Shown here piece after piece: positions 1 through 7,285 of a stretch of 19,136 nt of DNA. The stretch's first letter is position 1; each line of letters begins with the position of its first letter. This stretch comes from an uncultured Porphyromonadaceae bacterium. Lineage in GTDB: Bacteria > Bacteroidota > Bacteroidia > Bacteroidales > Muribaculaceae. A program made the translations under genes and the position numbers. The stretch spans positions 1 to 19,136 of the forward strand of contig CALAVE010000033.1 in NCBI GenBank assembly GCA_937892215.1, given 5' to 3'. The notes beneath the pieces were generated by a model, which was not told the DNA's origin, searched no databases, and worked only from the letters and a program-made list of their open reading frames with translations.

Positions 1-4
1 TGTT

Positions 5-244
5 TTACAACATGTTACAACAAAAGGGTGCGCCAGAATTATGACACACCCTCATGTCACTGCCATGATATTGCTCCACAAGCCTGGCGGCGAGCACCAA
101 CAGGGCACCGAAAGCGAAAACGAACGTCAAGAACTGCCAATGCACCTTGAGCAACGGCAGGATGGCACAGACCAGCAGCACCGACATCCCGACGAGCAAC
201 ATCACATCGTGTGCAAGAGTCTTGGAATCAATCTTTTTCATCAT
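5..244 (-). CDS. Small two-helix inner-membrane protein, function unknown
   Basis: A 79-residue protein with two hydrophobic segments at about residues 12-31 and 34-53, which suggests a small inner-membrane hairpin protein. A charged N-terminus (MMKKIDSK) and a short polar tail with two cysteines near the end flank the helices. I recognise no family. It starts only 9 bases after the stop of the DivIC-like gene on the same strand, so the two are probably co-transcribed; this alone does not make it a division protein. The first two codons are both Met, so the start may be at 244 or 241. The TAA stop at 5-7 lies inside the window, so the gene is complete. The spacing, membrane topology and plausible codon use support a real gene; the role is unknown. 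Confidence 0.6.
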   Translation of the reverse strand: MMKKIDSKTLAHDVMLLVGMSVLLVCAILPLLKVHWQFLTFVFAFGALLVLAARLVEQYHGSDMRVCHNSGAPFCCNML

Positions 245-253
245 TCAGTCGGG

Positions 254-547
254 TTAAGGGATATCCGTTACATAGACCTCTTCATTGGCACGCTTCATGC
301 CGTATTTCTCACGAGCGATGCGCTCCAGCGTCTCCCGGTCGGTATTAAGTTCACGAGTCTTCGACTCATACATAGCCGCAGAGTCCTCATTGGCTTTAAT
401 ACTCACCTTAAGTTCATTAATTTGCTTTTCGTAGTCGTAGATACGCATATAGTTATTCTCGCCCACGCATAGCAGAAGTATTATGAAAGCCACAAAAATC
501 AGTAGTGGCCAACTAATCCACTTAGGAATCCATTTGGGTCGTTTCAT
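254..547 (-). CDS. Septum formation initiator family protein (DivIC/FtsB-like)
   Basis: A 97-residue bitopic membrane protein with the layout of the FtsB/DivIC family: a short basic, Trp-rich cytoplasmic N-terminus (residues 1-13), one transmembrane helix (about 14-29), a periplasmic coiled coil (about 33-75), and the family's conserved end, here ERIAREKYGMKRANEEVYV (75-93). Members of this family scaffold the divisome together with FtsL/DivIB-type proteins at the septum. The length is normal. The gene sits 56 bases downstream of trmD on the same strand and 9 bases upstream of a small membrane protein gene. A -7-like element lies upstream at 587-594, so it may be transcribed both from its own promoter and by readthrough from trmD. 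The family call is firm; whether to name it ftsB or divIC is not decidable from sequence. Confidence 0.9.
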   Translation of the reverse strand: MKRPKWIPKWISWPLLIFVAFIILLLCVGENNYMRIYDYEKQINELKVSIKANEDSAAMYESKTRELNTDRETLERIAREKYGMKRANEEVYVTDIP

Positions 548-586
548 GAAAGTTCTTTAGTTTAATTATCAGAGTAATAAGTTATG

Positions 587-594
587 CAAATCTA
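587..594 (-). promoter_or_regulatory. Possible -7 element upstream of the DivIC-like gene
   Basis: On the minus strand this reads TAGATTTG, an exact match to the Bacteroidetes -7 consensus TAnnTTTG. Transcription would start near 580, about 30 bases before the start codon. I see no TTTG at the usual 19-21 base distance, so this is a half-match only. Confidence 0.35.
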
Positions 595-603
595 GAAAAA
601 AAA

Positions 604-1278
604 TCACTTGAGAAGATTGGGGCGCAGACGGCGGGTGCGCTCCATTGCCTGCTCATACTTCCACTGCTCAATCTTAGCCGTGTTCCCTGAGAGCAAGACT
701 TCGGGTACGGTCCAGCCGTTGAACTCGGCCGGTCGCGTGTAAACCGGAGCGTCGAGCAGTCCGTCCTGGAACGAATCGGTAAGAGCCGACTGTTCGTCAC
801 CTATGGCACCGGGGATTAGCCTTACCATGGCATCGGCAATCACCGCGGCCGGGAGTTCTCCACCCGTAAGCACATAGTCTCCGATAGATATTTCGCGGGT
901 AATGAGATGCTCACGAATGCGATGGTCCACCCCCTTGTAGTGGCCACAAAGGATTATCACATTGTGTAAGAGCGAGAGGGCATTCGCCATGGGCTGGTCC
1001 AGCAGTTCACCGTCGGGCGAAGTGAAGATAACTTCATCGTAGTCACGCTCGCCCTTGAGTTGCTCAATGCACCTGAAAACAGGCTCAATCTGCATCACCA
1101 TTCCGGCCTCGCCGCTGAACGGATAGTCGTCCACCTTGCGGTGCTTACGCAGCGACCAGTCACGCAGGTTGTGGATATGGAACTCCACGAGTCCCTTATC
1201 CTGAGCACGCTTCAGGATGGAGCATCCCAGCGGGGACTCCAAGGCCTCGGGCATCACAGTGAGTATGTCAATTCTCAT
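604..1278 (-). CDS. trmD: tRNA (guanine-37-N1)-methyltransferase TrmD
   Basis: TrmD methylates N1 of G37 in tRNAs that have G at position 36, using S-adenosylmethionine; this prevents +1 frameshifting and is usually essential. Counting from the chosen Met, the protein has 224 residues, normal for the family. Family landmarks are the N-terminal MRIDILTVMPE, DDYPFSGEAGM (50-60), the knot and SAM-binding segments CGHYKGVDHR (111-120) and SIGDYVLTGGELPA (131-144), the DSF motif with the likely catalytic Asp168, and the RP..F.GW.VPEVLLSGN segment (182-199). The reading frame extends 11 codons further upstream, but that stretch is unlike other TrmD proteins, so I start at 1278 (a Met codon at 1281 is equally possible). 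It is not next to rpsP, rimM or rplS here, unlike the Proteobacterial operon. Confidence 0.97.
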   Translation of the reverse strand: MRIDILTVMPEALESPLGCSILKRAQDKGLVEFHIHNLRDWSLRKHRKVDDYPFSGEAGMVMQIEPVFRCIEQLKGERDYDEVIFTSPDGELLDQPMANALSLLHNVIILCGHYKGVDHRIREHLITREISIGDYVLTGGELPAAVIADAMVRLIPGAIGDEQSALTDSFQDGLLDAPVYTRPAEFNGWTVPEVLLSGNTAKIEQWKYEQAMERTRRLRPNLLK

Positions 1279-1308
1279 CATAGTGACAAATAGCATTTTT
1301 CGGAAACG

Positions 1309-1316
1309 CAAAATTA
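1309..1316 (-). promoter_or_regulatory. trmD: Possible -7 element of trmD
   Basis: The minus strand reads TAATTTTG, matching TAnnTTTG. A start near 1301 would leave a leader of about 23 bases before the trmD start at 1278, and this supports the short start over the longer frame. No TTTG at the -33 distance is visible. Confidence 0.35.
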
Positions 1317-1422
1317 GATAAAAATCCCGATTTATAATTCAGTTGAGACAAAGAAATTAATTTTTCATTAGCAGAAAAGATGACATTAACGCGTGAGAAG
1401 TGCAATTTTAACACTTGAATTG

Positions 1423-1453
1423 TTTGTGGATTAATCAAAAATTCTTAAATTTG
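1423..1453 (+). promoter_or_regulatory. Bacteroidetes-type promoter of the SusCD operon
   Basis: TTTG at 1423-1426 is followed by exactly 19 bases and then TAAATTTG at 1446-1453. This matches both halves of the Bacteroidetes primary sigma promoter (-33 TTTG, 19-21 bases, -7 TAnnTTTG). Transcription should start near 1458-1461, about 330 bases upstream of the first susC. It is the only full match I found between the divergent trmD gene and susC1. Confidence 0.7.
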
Positions 1454-1474
1454 CATAGTAATAACTTAAAAACT

Positions 1475-1504
1475 ATGAAAACAGCGCCGGGTCGTGTGCG
1501 TTAA
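1475..1504 (+). CDS. Possible 9-residue leader peptide
   Basis: An ATG about 15 bases after the predicted transcription start opens a 9-codon frame reading MKTAPGRVR and ending in TAA at 1502-1504. The stop overlaps the left arm of the hairpin at 1503-1531, a layout that would suit translation-coupled attenuation. There is no family match and an ORF this short occurs easily by chance, so this is a candidate only. Confidence 0.2.
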   Translation: MKTAPGRVR

Positions 1505-1531
1505 CTATCTGATTTAATTTCAGATATAGTT
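1503..1531 (+). other. Leader hairpin
   Basis: Arms AACTATCTGA (1503-1512) and TCAGATATAGTT (1520-1531) pair over 10 bp with a two-base bulge (about 1525-1526) and a 7-base loop. It has no T-tract after it, so it is not a terminator by itself. Confidence 0.45.
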
Positions 1532-1564
1532 CACATAAGGCTTTAAGTGCTGAAAATGAAAGTT

Positions 1565-1592
1565 TGTTGCAACAGTTGCAGACCGAGGTCTG
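1565..1592 (+). promoter_or_regulatory. Two adjacent dyads in the leader, possible operator or RNA hairpin
   Basis: TGTTGCAACA (1565-1574) is a perfect 10-base palindrome. Four bases later CAGACC-GA-GGTCTG (1579-1592) has 6-base arms around a 2-base centre. Tight dyads like these suit a dimeric DNA-binding protein better than an RNA hairpin, because the loops are too short. They lie about 100 bases downstream of the predicted start. Confidence 0.3.
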
Positions 1593-1658
1593 TTATACGC
1601 GCAAATTGGGAATGAAATTTGATTTTTTAATCAGTTTGATAGACTAAACAGAAAGTTC

Positions 1659-1751
1659 ATGAAGATTATGGAATACTTGCCATTTCAGCCATCGGGCGAC
1701 TCACAAGAGAGGGTGTCCCGGCAGTTTTTATGCCAGTATCCGCAATCTTAG
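1659..1751 (+). CDS. Possible 30-residue upstream ORF
   Basis: An ATG-started frame of 30 codons (begins MKIMEYLPFQPSG, ends CQYPQS) stops at a TAG 41 bases before susC1. It has no signal peptide and no family that I recognise. It could be a regulatory upstream ORF or chance; conservation in related genomes would decide. Confidence 0.2.
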   Translation: MKIMEYLPFQPSGDSQERVSRQFLCQYPQS

Positions 1752-1792
1752 TGAATAACGTTTGTTTTGAAACCAAAAAATTATAAATCAAT

Positions 1793-4700
1793 ATGGTGAA
1801 TTTTAGAGAAAAACTAAATGGAAATTCCAACGCATTTTCCCGTATGGGGCAAAGCGTGAGCCGCGTGGCGGTGCTGACGGTGCTCATTGCGCTGTTCTCA
1901 TCGTCGTCGTGGGCCGCAGTCATCAAGGGATATGTGAAGGACGAAACAGGCGAGCCGGTGATTGGCGCCACCGTTATTCAGAAAGACAAGCAGAGTAACG
2001 GAACGGCGACTGACATCGACGGCATGTTTGAACTTAACATCACAGGCAACACCGCCACTCTGATTGTGAAGTCGATAGGATATCAGGATCAGACGGTAAA
2101 GGCCACTGCAGGGAAGGTGGTCTATGTAACGCTTAGCGACGACGCCGCGGTGAAGCTCGACGATGTGGTAGTGGTTGCCTACGGTACACAGCGCAAAGCC
2201 ACTGTTACCGGTTCGGTGGCCACAGTGGACAACCGCGATATTAAGAAGAGTTCCGCAGCACGACTCGACAATGCACTTGCCGGCCGTGTAACGGGTCTTG
2301 TATCGTTCCAGAACGGTGGTGGTCAGCCGGGAGTTGACGGAGCCACGATGTTCCTTCGCGGCGTTAGTTCTAACGTTAACCAGAACCCGCTGATTCTGGT
2401 TGACGGCGTGGAGCGCGACGTGATAGGCCAGCTTGACCCGAACGAGGTTGAAAACGTGTCGGTGCTGAAAGACGCATCGGCCACGGCAGTGTTCGGAGTG
2501 CGAGGCGCTAACGGAGTGATTCTTATCACCACACGCCGCGGACACAGCGGTAAGCCCGATTTGAGTGTCAGCTTCGAGCAGTCGTGGACATCGTTCACCA
2601 AGCGAGACTCCCGCGTACACAACATCCAGTGGATGCGTCTGCGCAACGAAGCCCTCGTCAACGGAGGCAACGCTCCGGCCTACACCGAAGACATCATCGC
2701 CAAATTCGAGAACCCGTACTGGGGTCTGGATCCCGAGTCGGCAGACTATGAGCAGATGAAGGCCTGGCGCGACTATATGTACCCTGACCACTACTGGGTT
2801 AAGGAGCTGTTCCGCGATTACACACCCCAATCGAAAGCCAACATCAACATGGCGGGAGGTACTGAGAAGTTCAAGTACTTCATCAATGTGGGTTTCATCC
2901 ATCAGGGAGGAAACATGAAAAACGAAAAGGGGAACCCGCGCGGATACGACCCATCGGTGAAGAGTGACCAGTGGAAATTCCGCTCCAACCTGGACTATGA
3001 CATCAACAAATATTTCAAGGCAAGTCTGAACTTGTCCACTTACATCCGCGAGAACAACCAGCCGAACGGTGCCATCTATGAGCGCGCCGCTTACGACAAC
3101 CCTCTGGGTTCGGCTGTGGGCGACCTGTTCTATCAGGCAATGATTCTACCGCCCATTTACGCAGGACCACTGACTATGAAGCCTATGAACCCCGCCAATG
3201 AGACTGAGTCGGGACTGGTTGTGGACCCGCAGAACATGGACCGCGGTCCCTACGAGGTGATGAACCGTTTCGGCTACTATCACGGCACCACAGTGCAGTT
3301 GCAGACCAACCTCTCACTTGAATACGACCTGAGCAAGGTGCTTACTCCGGGACTGAAAATAAGAGGAAGCATCTCTTACGACGCCGAGGGACTGAGAAAG
3401 CGCTCGTCGGACCTGAAAGAGCCGCGCTACTCAATCAATCAGGACTTCATCAACGGAAACTTCGACTACGCACTTAACGGTGACTTGACCAAGACCTACA
3501 GCCTGTCGTCGAGTTCCACAAGCGATTATAAAATCAACGCGCAGGCACAAGTGAACTATAGCCGCCAGTTCGGCAAGCACGACGTGGGCGGAATGTTCCT
3601 TGCTCAGCGCGACTACAGCGTGCCGAGCGATGCACGTCCTCACAACGTGGTGGGTATGTGCTTCCGTCTCACCTATGGTTTCGACTCACGTTACCTTGCT
3701 GAGGTGGACTTCGGTTACAACGGTTCGGAGCAGTTCGCGCCGAAGAACCGCTTCGGTTCGTTCCCCGCAGCCTCTCTGGGCTGGATTGTGAGCAACGAGA
3801 AATTCATGAAGAACACCAAGAACTGGCTCGATAACCTGAAGATTCGCGGAAGTTACGGCCGTGTGGGTAGCGACGGCTACACAGGCAACGTGAACAATCG
3901 CTTCCTGTATCTGGACAACATCTATTACAACGGAAGCGGCGATGCGCGCTACACTACCGGTGGCGGACTCGGCACCGGCGACACGCGAATTCTGTATATC
4001 TCACGCTACGCAAACCCCGACCAGAAGTGGGAGACCGCCGACAAGTTCGACGTAGGTATCGACATCGGGCTTATCCGTTCCATCACACTTACGGTGGACT
4101 ACTTCCGCGAGAAGCGCCGCGACATCCTTGTAGCACGTCAGTCAATTCCTGCTTATCAGGGAACCATGATATCGGTGATTCCGAGCAAGAACATGGGTAA
4201 GATTGACAACTACGGATGGGAATTTGAACTTGGGTACAACAAGAATCTGACACAGAATCTCAGCCTCAACGCCAAAATAAACTTTGGTTACAACCATAAT
4301 AAGGTGCTGGAATGGGACGAACCGGAGCGCGACCCGCTCACTTACGTCTATCCTAAGCGCCAAGAAGGCTTCCCTCTTAACCAATGCTGGGGTTATAAGA
4401 TTGACTACAGCACCAACGACGGCTACTTCACACCAGAAGACTTCGACATCGAAGGCAATCTGGTGGCCGGATATCCCTCATACGAAGGGACCAAGCCGCG
4501 TCCGGGAGATTTCAAGTATATAGACCTTAATAACGACGGAACCATCAACGACAAGGACCTTGCACCCATCAAGAACTCATCAATCCCCGGAATCTCATAC
4601 GGATTCAGCTTGGGACTGAACTTCAAGAACGTGGACTTCGCAGTGTTCTTCGCGGGACTGGGCAAGTTCTCCAAGTACTACAACGGCGGTAACGTCTGGG

Positions 4701-5065
4701 AGAATGTGCGTGGAGGTTGCTACTACGAGTATCAGCGTACCGCATGGACTGCCGAGCGCTGGGCTAACGGTGAGAAAATCACCTATCCGGCTCTGACCAC
4801 CACAGCCTCATCGAGTTTGCGTCCAAATGATTTCTTTATCATGGATCGCTCCTATACAAGGCTTAAGAATATCATCATAGGTTACACACTGCCGCGCCAC
4901 TGGCTTAAGAGCATAGGCGTGAAGAGTTGCCGCATCTACGCCAGCGGTGAGAACTTGTTTGTGTGGGACAACCTTAAGATGAAGCACTTAGACCCGGAGC
5001 AAAGCTCACCCACGGGTTACCCCATCACTAAAAACATGACAGTTGGTATCAACGTTAACTTCTAA
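1793..5065 (+). CDS. SusC/RagA-family TonB-dependent outer-membrane transporter (copy 1)
   Basis: A 1090-residue outer-membrane channel that would import a SusD-captured ligand using TonB energy. The signal peptide ends near residue 41 (LIALFSSSSWA), and a carboxypeptidase-regulatory-like beta domain covers about 43-116. A canonical TonB box/linker DDVVVVAYGTQRK (123-135) follows, then a plug domain to about 250 ending in the SusC signature ANGVILITTRRG, and a 22-strand-type barrel to the C-terminal Phe. An acidic loop, DLNNDGTINDKD (about 910-921), resembles the calcium-binding loop common in this family. There is no STN signalling domain, so it is not expected to drive an anti-sigma/ECF circuit directly. 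ATG 1793 is used; Met18 (1844) would give a shorter signal peptide. The gene lies 13 bases before susD1. The substrate cannot be told. Confidence 0.96.
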   Translation: MVNFREKLNGNSNAFSRMGQSVSRVAVLTVLIALFSSSSWAAVIKGYVKDETGEPVIGATVIQKDKQSNGTATDIDGMFELNITGNTATLIVKSIGYQDQTVKATAGKVVYVTLSDDAAVKLDDVVVVAYGTQRKATVTGSVATVDNRDIKKSSAARLDNALAGRVTGLVSFQNGGGQPGVDGATMFLRGVSSNVNQNPLILVDGVERDVIGQLDPNEVENVSVLKDASATAVFGVRGANGVILITTRRGHSGKPDLSVSFEQSWTSFTKRDSRVHNIQWMRLRNEALVNGGNAPAYTEDIIAKFENPYWGLDPESADYEQMKAWRDYMYPDHYWVKELFRDYTPQSKANINMAGGTEKFKYFINVGFIHQGGNMKNEKGNPRGYDPSVKSDQWKFRSNLDYDINKYFKASLNLSTYIRENNQPNGAIYERAAYDNPLGSAVGDLFYQAMILPPIYAGPLTMKPMNPANETESGLVVDPQNMDRGPYEVMNRFGYYHGTTVQLQTNLSLEYDLSKVLTPGLKIRGSISYDAEGLRKRSSDLKEPRYSINQDFINGNFDYALNGDLTKTYSLSSSSTSDYKINAQAQVNYSRQFGKHDVGGMFLAQRDYSVPSDARPHNVVGMCFRLTYGFDSRYLAEVDFGYNGSEQFAPKNRFGSFPAASLGWIVSNEKFMKNTKNWLDNLKIRGSYGRVGSDGYTGNVNNRFLYLDNIYYNGSGDARYTTGGGLGTGDTRILYISRYANPDQKWETADKFDVGIDIGLIRSITLTVDYFREKRRDILVARQSIPAYQGTMISVIPSKNMGKIDNYGWEFELGYNKNLTQNLSLNAKINFGYNHNKVLEWDEPERDPLTYVYPKRQEGFPLNQCWGYKIDYSTNDGYFTPEDFDIEGNLVAGYPSYEGTKPRPGDFKYIDLNNDGTINDKDLAPIKNSSIPGISYGFSLGLNFKNVDFAVFFAGLGKFSKYYNGGNVWENVRGGCYYEYQRTAWTAERWANGEKITYPALTTTASSSLRPNDFFIMDRSYTRLKNIIIGYTLPRHWLKSIGVKSCRIYASGENLFVWDNLKMKHLDPEQSSPTGYPITKNMTVGINVNF

Positions 5066-5078
5066 ATAACAGAACATT

Positions 5079-7244
5079 ATGAGTAAAAACAGAATCATAT
5101 ACAGCGCACTTTTGCTGATGGCCTCAACGTTGCTATTCTCATGTTCCGACGTCCTGAACAAAGCGCCCGACGGCACCATAAGTCCCGATGAATTGTTCTC
5201 ATCGAACGAGAGGACAGGCGCATTCTTGGCGCGCATTTATGGAGAGATGCCAACGAAGGGCATGCACTACTATTACTTTACGCGTATGGCAAGCTGGACC
5301 GATGAGGCATGGGACGGCGACTACAACGACGTTCCACACGGCATCAGCGCCCGCCTCTACATAGGCGACGCTTCGGCCGAAGATTTCCCCATCTGGACCG
5401 CTTCAGATGAAATCAGCGACAAGCCATATAACAATGCCGACCAGTGGAACCGCTACTGGATGGCTATTCACGACTGCAGCTGGTTTATCCAGGCCGTGGA
5501 GACAGATGAGGACGACCCTGCCAACCCCAATAAGGGATATGCCGTGGTTACAAGCGAAGTAAACCGCAAGCGCTGGGCTGCTGAGGCTCACCTGCTCAGG
5601 GCGTACTACTACGCCGAGTTGCTTCGCTGGTTCGGAACCGGTCTTCCGCTGATTTCCGACGCTATTGACTTCCACGACTTCGATGACGAGAATAAGGTTC
5701 CCGATGTGCCCAAGGCCAGCTACAAGGAGACCGTGGACTTCATTATTGCCGACTGCCGCAAGGCCATAGAGTGCGACGAGCTTCCCGACCGAATCGTAAA
5801 CGGCCTTGCCGAACAGCACCGTGTGCCCAAGGCACTGGCCTACGCACTGATTTCGCGTTGCAGCATCTACATGGCAAGCCCGCTCTACTGCGACGGTCAG
5901 GATTACTGGAAAGAAGCCTACGACAACTGCTACGAGGCTATGAACTGGCTGCGCGACGCCGGTTTCAAGCTCTACAACTCAATGCAGCGTCCCGAAATGT
6001 ACGACAACAACACCACCCGCTCCTACTTTGGCGTGTACAAGCGTGGTGACAATGGTGAGATTAACACCCTCTCCCCGCTGGCATACTACGCAGGAATATA
6101 TAATGAGTACTTCTGCGAGTATCGCGACCGTCAGGGTGCAATCTGGGTGGATAACCCGGTGGATAATGAGACAATCTACCAGCTTGTGCACAAGCAGGGC
6201 TCGTTCAACATGGATGCCATCGGTTGCCTCATGCCATACAAATGCGGAACCAACCCCTCGCAGGAGATGGTGGACTGCTTTGAGTATGTGGTGGACGGAA
6301 GGGCGTATCCCATATTGGACTTGAAACAGCCTTATCTGGACCCTGTGACTCACTTGCAGCCCAACTACAATCAGGAGGCACTGGATGCCGGCTACGACCC
6401 GCAGAATCCTTACGCTAACCGCGACCCGCGCTTCTACGCCGACATATACTACAATGGTGCTCTGCGCTACTGCTGGTGGCCATTTGCCGAGCGCGCCGAC
6501 AGTCCCGACAACTTCTACTTCACCAAAGCCGACTCCGTGACCTACTCGCTGAGCAAAGCCGGCGGTATTCGCACCCGCGTTGTGGCCACATGGGAAGGTG
6601 AGAAGTGGACAGGTACGGCACAGACAGGCCGCACGTTTACCCGCACAGGCTATTTCATCCGCAAGTTCCTGAATCCTCGTGCATCGAGTGATACGGGAGG
6701 CGAATACGCATCGTACAAGGACTTCCGCTACGCCGAGATTCTGCTCAACTTCGCAGAGGCCGCTCTGCACATGGGACGTGAGACCGAGGCGCGTAACGCA
6801 ATTAACGAAATAAGAACCCGTGTGGGCATGCCACCGATATCAGATATGGTAAGCGGAGAGGAACTGATGCTGCGCTACATCAATGAGCGCCGCGTGGAGT
6901 TCGCGTTCGAGGAGCAACGCTTCTTCGACGTTCGCCGCTGGCATCAGCCCGATGAGAACCTTGAGGAGACCGACCGCTGGATAACCAAGATGTCGATTAC
7001 TCCTATCACCGAGGAAATAATGGTGGATGCTTTAGATTCTGACGAGAACCCCATTCTGAACGAAGACGGAACGGTGAAGCAGGAACGCTTCATTAAGGTT
7101 ATAGGCTACAAGCACGAGCGCAAGCCGGCAGTTTATGAGCGTCAGAACTGGCAGAACAAGTATCTTAAGCTCCCCATACCGCTGGATGAGATTAACCGAA
7201 TCAGGACTCGCACAGGCGAGAACTGGCAGAATCCGGGATGGTAA
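5079..7244 (+). CDS. SusD/RagB-family surface nutrient-binding lipoprotein (copy 1)
   Basis: A 721-residue lipoprotein, the lid and ligand-binding partner of the preceding SusC. The signal peptide ends in lipobox LFSC with lipidated Cys22, followed by SDVLNKAPDG, a common SusD N-terminus. The helical TPR-like SusD core is visible at about 118-142 (NADQWNRYWMAIHDCSWFI), 167-192 (AEAHLLRAYYYAELLRWFGTGLPL), 560-584 (ARNAINEIRTRVGMP) and 604-622 (RRVEFAFEEQRFFDVRRW). The end, RTRTGENWQNPGW, is typical. It is longer than many SusD proteins (often 500-650 residues); the extra length seems to lie in the middle, about residues 300-500, rich in Tyr, Asp and Asn, and could shape the ligand site. It sits 13 bases after susC1 and 41 bases before susC2. 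Confidence 0.95.
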   Translation: MSKNRIIYSALLLMASTLLFSCSDVLNKAPDGTISPDELFSSNERTGAFLARIYGEMPTKGMHYYYFTRMASWTDEAWDGDYNDVPHGISARLYIGDASAEDFPIWTASDEISDKPYNNADQWNRYWMAIHDCSWFIQAVETDEDDPANPNKGYAVVTSEVNRKRWAAEAHLLRAYYYAELLRWFGTGLPLISDAIDFHDFDDENKVPDVPKASYKETVDFIIADCRKAIECDELPDRIVNGLAEQHRVPKALAYALISRCSIYMASPLYCDGQDYWKEAYDNCYEAMNWLRDAGFKLYNSMQRPEMYDNNTTRSYFGVYKRGDNGEINTLSPLAYYAGIYNEYFCEYRDRQGAIWVDNPVDNETIYQLVHKQGSFNMDAIGCLMPYKCGTNPSQEMVDCFEYVVDGRAYPILDLKQPYLDPVTHLQPNYNQEALDAGYDPQNPYANRDPRFYADIYYNGALRYCWWPFAERADSPDNFYFTKADSVTYSLSKAGGIRTRVVATWEGEKWTGTAQTGRTFTRTGYFIRKFLNPRASSDTGGEYASYKDFRYAEILLNFAEAALHMGRETEARNAINEIRTRVGMPPISDMVSGEELMLRYINERRVEFAFEEQRFFDVRRWHQPDENLEETDRWITKMSITPITEEIMVDALDSDENPILNEDGTVKQERFIKVIGYKHERKPAVYERQNWQNKYLKLPIPLDEINRIRTRTGENWQNPGW

Positions 7245-7285
7245 TCACAGAAGAATAATTAATAATGTAAATCCATCATTATATT

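Larger units (their letters stand above)
1460..1792 (+). promoter_or_regulatory. Long 5' leader of the SusCD operon
   Basis: About 330 transcribed bases separate the predicted start from the susC1 ATG, long for a simple leader. It contains, in order, a 9-codon ORF (1475-1504), a hairpin starting inside its stop codon region (1503-1531), two compact dyads (1565-1574 and 1579-1592), an AT-rich hairpin with arms TGATT/AATCA (1620-1633), and a 30-codon ORF (1659-1751). No riboswitch class was recognised. Some Bacteroides SusCD leaders are controlled by antisense RNAs or by processing of the leader; whether that applies here is only inference. The last 20 bases before the ATG are A/T-rich without a Shine-Dalgarno site. 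Confidence 0.4.

Noticed and set aside
11..20. CATGTTACAA near the left end, also at 18237-18246
   Set aside because: A 10-base AT-rich match in 19 kb is close to chance, and nothing else suggests attachment sites.
1898..2902. 334-codon open frame on the minus strand inside susC1
   Set aside because: It lies wholly opposite a clear SusC gene with full family motifs and has no domain features of its own; codon bias in the real gene leaves the opposite strand open.
5979..6770. 263-codon minus-strand frame inside susD1
   Set aside because: Antisense to a complete SusD gene, with a low-complexity Val/Ala/His-rich translation typical of shadow frames.
7245..7285. Weak AT-rich dyad between susD1 and susC2
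   Set aside because: TAATAATG and CATTATATTA pair only imperfectly and no T-tract follows; too weak for a terminator or attenuator.
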